Positions 34,232 through 42,589 of a stretch of 64,000 nt of DNA are shown piece after piece. The stretch is from Candidatus Poribacteria bacterium. Its GTDB lineage: Bacteria; Poribacteria; WGA-4E; WGA-3G. The position numbers were made by a program, and so were the translations under genes. Position 1 is the stretch's first letter. Every line of letters begins with the position of its first letter. The notes below the pieces were generated by a model. That model saw only the letters and a list, made by a program, of their open reading frames with translations, was not told the DNA's origin and made no database searches. Location: assembly GCA_009841255.1 (NCBI GenBank), contig VXMD01000050.1, forward strand, positions 102,906 to 166,905. The letters are read 5' to 3'.

Positions 34232-36151
34232 ATGAAACTATTTGTGCCGGGAAGGATTTGTCTGTTCGGTGAACACAGCGATTGGGCAGGCGGGCACCGG
34301 CGAAGTAACGCAGAGCTCGAAAGGGGCTATACGTTAATTACCAGCACAAACCAAGGTGTATACGCCGAGGTTAAACCGCATCCGAACCGTCTGATTTTAA
34401 AAACGACTCTCAGCGATGGCACACGCCACGGTCCCTATAGTCTGCCTATGGAGCGAAACGCGCTTCTTGCTGAGGCAGAAAAGGGTGAATTCTTTAGTTA
34501 TGCTGCTGGGGTCGCCTATGAGATTTTGACGAACTATCGGGTGCAAGGCTTGGAAATCGACAACTATCTCACGGATTTGCCTGTCAAAAAAGGGTTGTCT
34601 TCGAGTGCCGCTATCAGTGTTCTGGTCGCGCGCGCCTTCAACCGGACCTATGATCTTAAATTAACAACGCGCGGAGAAATGGAGTATGCTTACCGAGGTG
34701 AGACGACTACGCCTTCCCGATGTGGACGGATGGACCAAGGGTGCGCATACCAGCGCCCTATCCTCATGACGTTTGACGGGGACCATATTGATGTAAAAGA
34801 CTTCAGTGTGCCTCACGACATGTACCTTGTAATTGTCGATCTCGGTGCCAGTAAAGATACACGTCTGATATTGAGCCAATTAAATCACTGTTATCCATTT
34901 GCAGAGAATGAATTAGAAAAGAATGTGCAACACTATCTCGGTCCGTTGAGTGCAGAGATTACACAGCAAGCGTATCAGGCACTGCGCGATGGCGATGCAG
35001 AGGCAGTCGGTGAACTCATGACCCGGGCACAAGCAGAATTCGATAACCACTTGATACCCGCATGTCCATCACAATTGACGGCACCTGTTCTCCACAAAGT
35101 CCTGAATTATGAACCGATTCAACCGTATATCTGGGGCGGTAAAGGTGTGGGCTCACAGGGTGACGGTTCCGCGCAATTCATTGTAAAAGATGAAGAGAGC
35201 CAACAGCGGGTCATTAAAATTATCGAACGGGATTTGCAGATGTCGTGCCTGAAACTCGTTATTGAGGCGGGTAAACATGTACGCAAAGCCGTTATTCCTG
35301 CTGCTGGCTTCGGAACGCGACTTTTTCCGGCATCAAAGGCGATGAAGAAAGAACTTTTTCCTGTGATTGACAAGTCTGGACGCGCCAAACCGGCAATCAT
35401 GGCAATCGTTGAGGAAGCGATTGACGCTGGTGTTGAGGAGGTCTGCCTTATCGTGCAGCCCGGAGATACGGAGCTTTTTGAATCGTTTTTTAAAACGCCC
35501 CCGCGGATTGAACACTATAACAAACTCAGCAAGGAGAACCAGGCGTATTGCGACGCGCTGCTGGAATTAGGGAGTCGAGTAACATTCGTCACACAAGACG
35601 TTCAAGAGGGGTTCGGGCATGCTGTCTATTGTGCGAGAGAATGGGTTGGGAACGAACCGTTTCTACTCATGCTCGGTGACCATCTCTACGGTTCAGATGA
35701 GGAGAAATGTTGTGCCCGGCAGGTCGTAGAGGCTTATGAACAGGTAGGTCATAGTGTGGTCGGACTGAAGGTGACACCGATTGAACAGTTGTCAAACTTC
35801 GGTTGTGTCACCGGCACATGGAGAGAGGCGAACTCCCTGCTTTCGCTAACGGAGATTTATGAAAAGCCGGATCCTGAATATGCAATGGAACATTTGCACG
35901 TAGATGGGATGGATGTGGACCAATTCTTGACGGTATTCGGCATCTATGTGCTTCAACCTCAAATTTTCGAGTTTTTGGAACGAAATATCACCCATAATCT
36001 CCGTGAGCGCGGTGAATTCCAACTGACGTCCTGTTTGGACGAATTACGGAAGGCGGATGGATTTTCAGGGTATGTTGTTAAAGGGCGACGATTTGATATC
36101 GGTCTCCCTGAGGAGTATCGGCAAACGGTTATTGAGTTCATGGGGGCTTAG
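34232..36151 (+). CDS. GHMP sugar kinase fused to UTP-sugar-1-phosphate uridylyltransferase (GalU-like)
   Basis: A 639-residue two-domain enzyme. Residues 1-345 are a galactokinase-like GHMP kinase: GRICLFGEHSDWAGG (7-21), the ATP-binding PVKKGLSSSAA ending at 127, and the third motif GGKGVGSQGDGSAQ. Residues 351-639 are a GalU-type uridylyltransferase: KAVIPAAGFGTRLFPASKAM, then KKELFPV, LGDHLYGSDE and a C-terminal GLPEEY. The fusion would phosphorylate a sugar at C1 and then make its UDP form, like the bacterial fucokinase/GDP-fucose pyrophosphorylase logic. The sugar is unknown; galactose, arabinose and glucuronate are candidates. A strong promoter, leader element copy B and a terminator frame the gene. 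Confidence 0.9.
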   Translation: MKLFVPGRICLFGEHSDWAGGHRRSNAELERGYTLITSTNQGVYAEVKPHPNRLILKTTLSDGTRHGPYSLPMERNALLAEAEKGEFFSYAAGVAYEILTNYRVQGLEIDNYLTDLPVKKGLSSSAAISVLVARAFNRTYDLKLTTRGEMEYAYRGETTTPSRCGRMDQGCAYQRPILMTFDGDHIDVKDFSVPHDMYLVIVDLGASKDTRLILSQLNHCYPFAENELEKNVQHYLGPLSAEITQQAYQALRDGDAEAVGELMTRAQAEFDNHLIPACPSQLTAPVLHKVLNYEPIQPYIWGGKGVGSQGDGSAQFIVKDEESQQRVIKIIERDLQMSCLKLVIEAGKHVRKAVIPAAGFGTRLFPASKAMKKELFPVIDKSGRAKPAIMAIVEEAIDAGVEEVCLIVQPGDTELFESFFKTPPRIEHYNKLSKENQAYCDALLELGSRVTFVTQDVQEGFGHAVYCAREWVGNEPFLLMLGDHLYGSDEEKCCARQVVEAYEQVGHSVVGLKVTPIEQLSNFGCVTGTWREANSLLSLTEIYEKPDPEYAMEHLHVDGMDVDQFLTVFGIYVLQPQIFEFLERNITHNLRERGEFQLTSCLDELRKADGFSGYVVKGRRFDIGLPEEYRQTVIEFMGA

Positions 36152-36171
36152 GGACTGGAAGACCGGTAGAG

Positions 36172-36200
36172 TGGAAGAAGGTTCTCCGCCTTCTCCTTTT
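36172..36200 (+). terminator. Rho-independent terminator
   Basis: GGAAGAAGG and CCTTCTCC pair imperfectly around TTCTCCG and end in TTTT, 20 bases after the stop of the fusion gene. Confidence 0.55.
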
Positions 36201-36247
36201 GTCTCTATGGAGTGCTTGATATTGCTTTGTGCGTAAGCCCTAAACTG

Positions 36248-39200
36248 TTAGCTTTTAATAACAACGATTGTCAAATCGTCGTATTGTTCCGCTTCACCGA
36301 CGAAATCGTGGACGTCTTCAACGAGGCTTTGAATTACTTCTGCTGCCGTGAAGTTATCAGGGATTTTTGAAACGGATTCGTTTAGGCGTTCCGTTCCATA
36401 CATCTCCTCGTCTGTATTGAGTGCCTCAATAAGACCATCCGTATGAAAAATAAGGATATCACCCTCATTTAAATCGAAGGTTACGGACTCATACTCTACC
36501 TTTTTCATGCTACCAAGTGGGAGGTCGCTGCTTTCAATTTCAATGATCTCCTCCCCGCGCTTAAGGACCGGATAAGGCTGCCCGCCATTTGCATAGTCAA
36601 TCCGTTTCTTGTTTTCATCAAGGACAGCAAGGTTAAGTGCGATGAAGCTCGGGCCGTACATGCGTGGTGCTAACCCTGCATTGAGATCGGTGAGAATGAT
36701 GTCCGCTTCGGATTTAAAACGCGAGACTTCATATAACATTCCATTCGTTAGCACAGCATTCATTGCGCCTCGCAACCCTTTTCCAGCGGCATCTGCCACC
36801 GCAATAGCGGTTTGTCCGTTCGCTACAGTGAGATAATCGTAAAAATCTCCGCCTACCTGCGTTGCAGGGACCGACATCCCCGCGACATCAAAGCCTTTCG
36901 TATCAGGAGCTTCCGTTGGCAAAAGTCCCATCTGAATATTCTGTGCTTCGCTCAACTCGGCACGGATACGCTGCATCTCTGCTTCTTCCCTTTGACGGAC
37001 CTCATTCCGCAGTTGTAGGGTATGGCGGCGGTTTACAATCAAGCGACCAATTAAAGTTAGGACGACGGTCATAAAGATGAGAGTCGGGAGATACGTCCGC
37101 CAACGCGCCCAGAGGGGTGGCGATATACTGAAATCTACCACTGCTGGCGTATGCGTATAGGGCCAGTCTTTGCGGAATGCCGTGATAAGAAAACTGTAAT
37201 TACCTGCTTTGAGTCCTGTGTATCGGATACGCAGAATCCCATTTTGATTTTGGAGTTCTTGAACAATGCTACTGTCGCGCATCGGTTGTTGCGTTGTTGC
37301 TCTGGGTACAGCAGAAGGTGTCCACGCGTCAGATGTAACCCCGGTACCAGTTGCCAGAAGCGAAAACTCCTCTGCCGAAACATTCGTCCAGGTAGGGGTG
37401 TCCAGTCCGATTAATTTAAATCGATAAGAGAGTCCTTCTCGGAGTGGGCTGATACCTTGGATATTTAATATCTTGGTTCCTCGCGACGGTAGCGTTAGAC
37501 TGGCGGAAAGGTCGGTGTAGGTTTTATCAGATTCAAGGGAGGTCAGTCGACATTCTGGCAGCCCACCCCGTGTTGGTGTATATTGCGTGACGCCTCCTTC
37601 GGTAGTAAACCAAATATCTTTATTAGAAGACTCGTGAATCTTCGAGATATTGTTATGGGAGAGACCGTCCTTTGTTGTGAGGTTATAAAAGGTTTCACCG
37701 TCATATCGCACAGTGCCACCGCCCCATGTCGCGAACCATATATTCCCCCGGCTATCCTCTATGACATCTTTCACATTGTCAACGAGAAATCCATCCTCTT
37801 TTGTTGTATAGATTCTGGCGTTTTTTCCATCATAGTGGACCGCCCCACGAGATGTCGCTAACCAAAGGACCCCTGCTTCAGTTGTGAGAGCGTCTTGTAG
37901 TTCAGCAAGTTCAATGTCCGCAAGAGAAATGAGTGATGTGCCGTGATAGGTCTTGAGAGCCTCTGAGAAGAGGAAAGTTATTCGGTTATTTTGCTGTTTG
38001 GGATCCTTCCAAACGGCGATCGGAGCAGAACTGGACTCCCCGTCGAGCGGAAGCGGTTCACCGAGTTCGGTGTCACTCCAAAGTATCAATTTTCCTGTGA
38101 CCGCGTTAAAGAACCACTTGCTTCCTGCAGCGGTTTTTAGCAGGGTTGTCGCTTTAAGCGGAAGGGTTTCAGGTTTGCTCAGGCGAGTTGCGGTATTAAT
38201 TTCTTTCGGGTAGCGCAGGACCGTTCCGTTATCGAAGTGCACCCATAATCTGTCGTTTGGATCGCTGTACAAATCGGTGATAGCCGCTGTACCGAACTCT
38301 ATTGGAGCTATTGGCGCAGGGATAGTATTTGGCCCGATTTCTCGAAAGGGAATCCTCTGAAAGCCGGTGTTTGTAAGCCATAATAACCCGGTGGTGTCTG
38401 CTTTGAAGAGGTGTCCTCCGAAAGCCATCCAAGTCTGTTCTCCTTCGTGAATGAGAACGTTGGTGCTGATATCTGACCGTTCCCCGCCGGGACCAATTAT
38501 TGTGTGGATAGGAATAGAAACTTGACCGAATTTTCCATTTGCGTACCGAAAGAACGTATATCGTAATCGCGTGGAACTGCCGCTCACCCCTGGTTCGTCA
38601 ATAAACCAGACGTGCCTATCAACTTCAAATATTTTTTCGATTTCAGTTCGAGATAACCGAACGCGCTCCGTGGTTCTGGAACCGATCTGGGAGTCGGGTG
38701 ATTGGTCGTTTTGCACTGAGCTGACTCTGAAAATATGTGTGGTCAGTTCTTCGGATTCGGCATCATAACGGGCGACCCCTCCTGGTACACTAAACCAGAG
38801 GTAACCCCGACTGTCTTCAAAGATCATCCGTACCCTATTGGTGCCGAGTCCAGCGTGTGTGCTAATGGCAGGTGTTGGATCGAATGCTGTTACCCCATTA
38901 TCGTGTCCAAACCACAGTTGACCGTCTATGGCTTCAAAAATCGTGTGAATTCCCTCAACTCCGAGTCCGCTATTGATACGATCGGGCATTGGCGTAAGGT
39001 CGGTGTCATACTGATGTGCTCCATTTTCATCAGTGAACCATAGATTTCCCCATGCATCCTCGAGTTCAAGGAACCCAGATAGATTTCCGTACCGGGAACC
39101 ATCCCACCATCTTGTAGTGCGTCCATCGCTGAACCAGATCCGATCTTTCGTATCATTCCGAATTGATGCCAGTCTCTGAATGGATGCGGGCCGACTGCCG

Positions 39201-40111
39201 ACGGATCCGCTTTGTCCCCAAGCTAAAGGCAGGATTTGCTCAAAGACTTCGCCATCAAAGCGTAAGAGAAGATTGTAGCCACCGAACCAAAGGTCCTCAG
39301 AAGAATCTTCACCTATTGCTTCGATTGCATTTACAGCGTTAAGGTTCGATAGGTCATAACGTGTGAACCCAACATTTGGATGAACCTGTTGTGTTCCATC
39401 GTCTGTTTTGTCACGGGTGTCATTACTATCCTCGATTTGTAAGGGATCCTGTACCCAACGATTCTCTCGGAAACTTAGTATGACCCCATTTTTCTGTTCT
39501 TCGCCTTCACTTCCGCCGATCCAAATCGTTCCATCTTTACTTTCAAAGATAACGTTGATTGTCAAATCCGTTGAACGGAGCAGATCTTCACCTACAATCT
39601 CGTTTGGGTGTGCTTGGGGCAACCGTTGGACGCCTGGGGTGATGTACTTCGTGAGTTGCTGATTTTCACCGACCCATATATCGCCATGTTCGTCAACGAG
39701 CAGCGAATTACCTCTACCGATAAGATTAACCGAAGAACCGTCAAACCAACTGATTCTCCCTGAGCTTTCTGAGCGAAAGTGTGTGAGGAACCAGATATGT
39801 CCCCATTTATCTTCAACGATTTGCTGCGTCTGCCCGAGCAGCGCGCCCGGTCCTACATTGGATGTGGGCGCGTTTTCAGAAGTGTCCAAGTATCCAATAT
39901 AGGATTCAAACGTGATCCCATCAAATCGACTCACTCCGCTCCGATCGGAGCCGAACCACAGGTTGCCTCGACTATCCTGAAAAATAACGGGGACAACGGG
40001 ACCTATTAACCCATCTGCAACAGTGTAGGTGAGGATCTGCTCAGACTCCGTCTCAATGCAGACGAGAAAGAGAAAAAAGATGATGCTAAAAATTAAAATG
40101 GAATTTTTCAT
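36248..40111 (-). CDS. Membrane sensor with two-component-type propeller and SpoIIE phosphatase output
   Basis: A 1287-residue protein. A signal segment (SILIFSIIFFLFLVCI) leads to a periplasmic part with many reg-propeller repeats (IFQDSRGNLWFGSDRSGVSR, FEDSRGYLWFSVPGGVARYD), ending in a Y_Y_Y-like domain (about 870-980, EGLSYRFKLIGLD and LKAGNYSFLITAFR). One membrane helix follows (about 990-1010), then a short coiled coil and a PP2C/SpoIIE phosphatase (LLPTEAPDTKGFDVAGMSVP, VGGDFYDY, VADAAGKGLRGAMN, LIFHTDGLIEALN, YDDLTIVVI) with its Asp metal ligands. It should sense an extracellular signal and dephosphorylate an anti-sigma-antagonist-type partner. No partner genes are adjacent. The start abuts leader element copy D. 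Confidence 0.87.
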   Translation of the reverse strand: MKNSILIFSIIFFLFLVCIETESEQILTYTVADGLIGPVVPVIFQDSRGNLWFGSDRSGVSRFDGITFESYIGYLDTSENAPTSNVGPGALLGQTQQIVEDKWGHIWFLTHFRSESSGRISWFDGSSVNLIGRGNSLLVDEHGDIWVGENQQLTKYITPGVQRLPQAHPNEIVGEDLLRSTDLTINVIFESKDGTIWIGGSEGEEQKNGVILSFRENRWVQDPLQIEDSNDTRDKTDDGTQQVHPNVGFTRYDLSNLNAVNAIEAIGEDSSEDLWFGGYNLLLRFDGEVFEQILPLAWGQSGSVGSRPASIQRLASIRNDTKDRIWFSDGRTTRWWDGSRYGNLSGFLELEDAWGNLWFTDENGAHQYDTDLTPMPDRINSGLGVEGIHTIFEAIDGQLWFGHDNGVTAFDPTPAISTHAGLGTNRVRMIFEDSRGYLWFSVPGGVARYDAESEELTTHIFRVSSVQNDQSPDSQIGSRTTERVRLSRTEIEKIFEVDRHVWFIDEPGVSGSSTRLRYTFFRYANGKFGQVSIPIHTIIGPGGERSDISTNVLIHEGEQTWMAFGGHLFKADTTGLLWLTNTGFQRIPFREIGPNTIPAPIAPIEFGTAAITDLYSDPNDRLWVHFDNGTVLRYPKEINTATRLSKPETLPLKATTLLKTAAGSKWFFNAVTGKLILWSDTELGEPLPLDGESSSAPIAVWKDPKQQNNRITFLFSEALKTYHGTSLISLADIELAELQDALTTEAGVLWLATSRGAVHYDGKNARIYTTKEDGFLVDNVKDVIEDSRGNIWFATWGGGTVRYDGETFYNLTTKDGLSHNNISKIHESSNKDIWFTTEGGVTQYTPTRGGLPECRLTSLESDKTYTDLSASLTLPSRGTKILNIQGISPLREGLSYRFKLIGLDTPTWTNVSAEEFSLLATGTGVTSDAWTPSAVPRATTQQPMRDSSIVQELQNQNGILRIRYTGLKAGNYSFLITAFRKDWPYTHTPAVVDFSISPPLWARWRTYLPTLIFMTVVLTLIGRLIVNRRHTLQLRNEVRQREEAEMQRIRAELSEAQNIQMGLLPTEAPDTKGFDVAGMSVPATQVGGDFYDYLTVANGQTAIAVADAAGKGLRGAMNAVLTNGMLYEVSRFKSEADIILTDLNAGLAPRMYGPSFIALNLAVLDENKKRIDYANGGQPYPVLKRGEEIIEIESSDLPLGSMKKVEYESVTFDLNEGDILIFHTDGLIEALNTDEEMYGTERLNESVSKIPDNFTAAEVIQSLVEDVHDFVGEAEQYDDLTIVVIKS

Positions 40112-40224
40112 ATTTTAATTTTACCTTGCGGAGTGATGAAGTGAATGTGGAACTTTGACGCATATTCCTCAAATCCGCCCTCATAGCGCAAGCCTCTATA
40201 GGCTTGCGGGACAATGTTACGGGC
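40112..40224 (-). repeat. Dispersed leader element, copy D (abuts ATG)
   Basis: On the minus strand, GCCC (40224-40221) and GGGC (40180-40177) are the hairpin ends, with an inner 9-bp hairpin (CGCAAGCCT/AGGCTTGCG) between them. The core CCGCAAGGTAAAATTAAAAT then runs straight into the ATG at 40111. Confidence 0.68.
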
Positions 40225-40267
40225 TTACGGTTTGGTTTTATCTTTAATTTTGCGTCCGGAGACAGCA

Positions 40268-40432
40268 GCCTGCAACAATACGCAGAAATACGCAGAAATA
40301 CGCAGAAACACCCAAGCAATACGCAGAAATACCCTATCAAAAACACCCCAAGCAAAAACACGCAGGCGGATATACGAAAGGGCACGTGAAATCATTAATC
40401 CACCTGACCGAACCGCAAAGTAAAATTAAAAA
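40268..40432 (+). repeat. Dispersed leader element, copy C (orphan, overlaps dapL 3' end)
   Basis: GCCTGC (40268) and a distant GCAGGC are the hairpin ends, with short ATACGCAGAA units repeated between them. The 3' core CCGCAAAGTAAAATTAAAAA reads into the 3' end of the opposite-strand dapL and supplies its TAA stop at 40428-40426. Confidence 0.6.
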
Positions 40433-41595
40433 CTGCGAATACGGGAAATTGCTTCCTTGATCACTGTGTCTGGATACGTGAGCGATATTCTGAAATAGCC
40501 TTCACTCCACTGCCCATATCCGAGACCCGGTGTTACCACAACGCCTGCTTCTTCAAGCAGTGCTGTTGCAAAGGCACGGCTTGAACCGTTGAAACGCTCA
40601 GGGACCGGTGCCCAAACATACATTGTTGCTTTGGGTTTCTCGATTGCCCATCCACTGTCTATGAGGGAGGCCACCACCATGTCGCGGCGTTTTTGATAAA
40701 CCGCATTTATTGCTGGTGTAATCTCGTCTGCTATTGACAATGCCTTGGCACCGGCGAATTGAAGCGAGCGGAGTGAACCGTTATCGATATTGTCTTTCAC
40801 TGCTTTGACTGCGCCAACAGCGGTTGGGTTGCCAACGACAAATCCCAATCGCCACCCTGTCATATTGAACGCTTTGCTTAATGAGAAAAACTCAACGGCG
40901 ACTTCAGCGGCACCTTCTACTTGCAATATACTTGGTGAGCGATAGCCGTCATAGGTGTTCTCACTATAGGCGTTATCGTGTGCTATGAGGATGTTGTTTT
41001 GTCTTCCAAACTCCACGACACGCCCGAAAAAATCGAGGTCGGCAGTGGCGGTTGTCGGATTGTTTGGATAGTTGATCCAGAGGACTTTGGCAAGTCGTTT
41101 CACTTCATCAGGAATAGCGTCAAAGTCGATATAGAAATCGTTTTCTCGCAGAAGCGGAGCATAGTAGGTCGTTGCACTGGCAAACACGTGTCCAATGTTG
41201 TAGGTAGGATAGCCCGGACTCGCCGCTATACCAATATCGCCCGGATTGAGTATACCGAGTGCCATTTTGACAATCGCGTCTTTACTACCGAGCGTTGTCA
41301 CTACCTGATCATCAGATAATGTGACGCTATAACGATGCTGGTAAAAGTCGAGGACTGCCTGTGGAAAATCGTCAACAGGGTTGTCGCATCCGTAGCGGTG
41401 CCTGTCTGCATCATCGGGGTTTTGGATCGCACTACATAAAGTTTCTATGACTGGGTCTGGCGTTGGGATATCCGGGTCACCGATGCCGAGGCTAATCACA
41501 TCAACACCTCGCGCTTGTACCGCCTGCATTTTTTGGCGTAAATCTACAAAAAGATAGGGTGGAAGTTTCTCTAACCGTTCTGCGATCGTAATCAT
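40426..41595 (-). CDS. dapL: LL-diaminopimelate aminotransferase (DapL type)
   Basis: A 389-residue class I/II aminotransferase that converts tetrahydrodipicolinate directly to LL-diaminopimelate in lysine and peptidoglycan synthesis. Signatures are VISLGIGDPDIPTPD near the N-terminus, TLGSKDAIVKMALGILNPGD, INYPNNPTTA, AHDNAYSE and the PLP-lysine loop SLSKAFNMTGWRLGF near residue 240. Length and motifs fit DapL better than AspC. DapB is encoded 4 kb upstream on the same strand, which supports this pathway. AAGGTAAATTAAAAAC precedes the ATG, a partial version of the leader-element core. Confidence 0.85.
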   Translation of the reverse strand: MITIAERLEKLPPYLFVDLRQKMQAVQARGVDVISLGIGDPDIPTPDPVIETLCSAIQNPDDADRHRYGCDNPVDDFPQAVLDFYQHRYSVTLSDDQVVTTLGSKDAIVKMALGILNPGDIGIAASPGYPTYNIGHVFASATTYYAPLLRENDFYIDFDAIPDEVKRLAKVLWINYPNNPTTATADLDFFGRVVEFGRQNNILIAHDNAYSENTYDGYRSPSILQVEGAAEVAVEFFSLSKAFNMTGWRLGFVVGNPTAVGAVKAVKDNIDNGSLRSLQFAGAKALSIADEITPAINAVYQKRRDMVVASLIDSGWAIEKPKATMYVWAPVPERFNGSSRAFATALLEEAGVVVTPGLGYGQWSEGYFRISLTYPDTVIKEAISRIRSF

Positions 41596-41679
41596 GTTTT
41601 TAATTTACCTTATTATACTTATCGGTTTTCAGTGCGGTTTTTTCTTGCGAAAAAATCTTGCAGTTTTCAGTTTTAATAG

Positions 41680-41757
41680 TTTTCAGTGGTCAGTTTTCAG
41701 TTAAGAGGCAATCGTTTAAAGGAACCCCTCTTGTAACTGATAACCGATAACTGAAAG
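41680..41757. repeat. MITE-like intergenic repeat, copy 3
   Basis: CAGTTTTCAGTTAAGAGG (left) and CCTCTTGTAACTGATAACCG (right) are inverted ends around a 17-base core. Further half-copies of the left end lie just upstream. Confidence 0.55.
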
Positions 41758-41797
41758 TGAGCGTAGCGAACGCTCTAATAACTATTCCCTCTGACGA

Positions 41798-42541
41798 CTA
41801 TTTCAGCTGAAGGATTGACTGTTGGATTTCGTTGAGACTTTCCATAACGTTCGGGCTGAAATGTAGACCTTGGCCACCCCAATCGGGCATATAGCCGATG
41901 CTGTAGCAGTAATAGAGTGTCCGACGTGGTTTGCCGGAAACATTGATGACAGACCCGTGTGTGAGTGCTTCCGTAAAAATGATGGCGTCCCCTGCTTTTG
42001 CTGGAATTGGGGTCAACACTGGGTTTTCATCGGGATGGCTTCCCCAAGGTTTGGGAAAATTGCTCTTATGTGCACCCGGTATAACAGCGAAACATCCATC
42101 CTCGATCTCACAATCCAGCATCGGAAAGACGGCTTTTGTTAAAGTTGATACCATCTCTCCGTTTTTGCAATGGTATTGGCATTTCGGGATAATCGGTGTT
42201 CCGTGCATGTGCAACCCGGTATAACCACCGCCCCACCGGTAAATTGTGTAGGTATGATTCAGCCGATATGGACCACCGGTTACGCCTTGAATTACATCCA
42301 GCACTTCCGGAATGTCGATCAGCACGTTGAATACACTGTCCGCTTCCAGGATATTGGAGATGTAAAGTTCTTTTTCCGTTCGCTGTGTGCCGAGGCACAG
42401 CGGGGTTGGATAGTCGTCCGGTGGCATATTCTCGTACGCATCTAGCACAGTGTTACACGCGTCAACCACTGTTTGTGGAATAACGTTCTTCAGGACAATG
42501 AACCCTTGCAAATCGAATAGATATTTTTGTTCGTCCGTCAT
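41798..42541 (-). CDS. Phytanoyl-CoA dioxygenase (PhyH)-like protein
   Basis: A 247-residue cupin-fold protein like the PhyH family of Fe(II)/2-oxoglutarate oxygenases. It has FDLQGFIVLKNVIP at the N-terminus, GCFAVIPGAHKSNFP in the middle and GDAIIFTEALTHGSVIN with the distal His195, followed by RRTLYYCYS. The usual proximal HxD is replaced by HMH (111-113), so the metal site is atypical and activity is uncertain. Many such proteins occur in Poribacteria-like genomes. It is separate from its neighbours by repeat-filled gaps. Confidence 0.85.
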   Translation of the reverse strand: MTDEQKYLFDLQGFIVLKNVIPQTVVDACNTVLDAYENMPPDDYPTPLCLGTQRTEKELYISNILEADSVFNVLIDIPEVLDVIQGVTGGPYRLNHTYTIYRWGGGYTGLHMHGTPIIPKCQYHCKNGEMVSTLTKAVFPMLDCEIEDGCFAVIPGAHKSNFPKPWGSHPDENPVLTPIPAKAGDAIIFTEALTHGSVINVSGKPRRTLYYCYSIGYMPDWGGQGLHFSPNVMESLNEIQQSILQLK

Positions 42542-42589
42542 GTTAGTTTTCCTTTTTTCGTCGTCAGTTGTCAGCTGTCGATTAACTCT

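Noticed and set aside
40264-40330. Possible CRISPR-like array from repeated ATACGCAGAA units
   Set aside because: Units are about 10 bases with no spacers of even length; they are internal expansion of leader element copy C.
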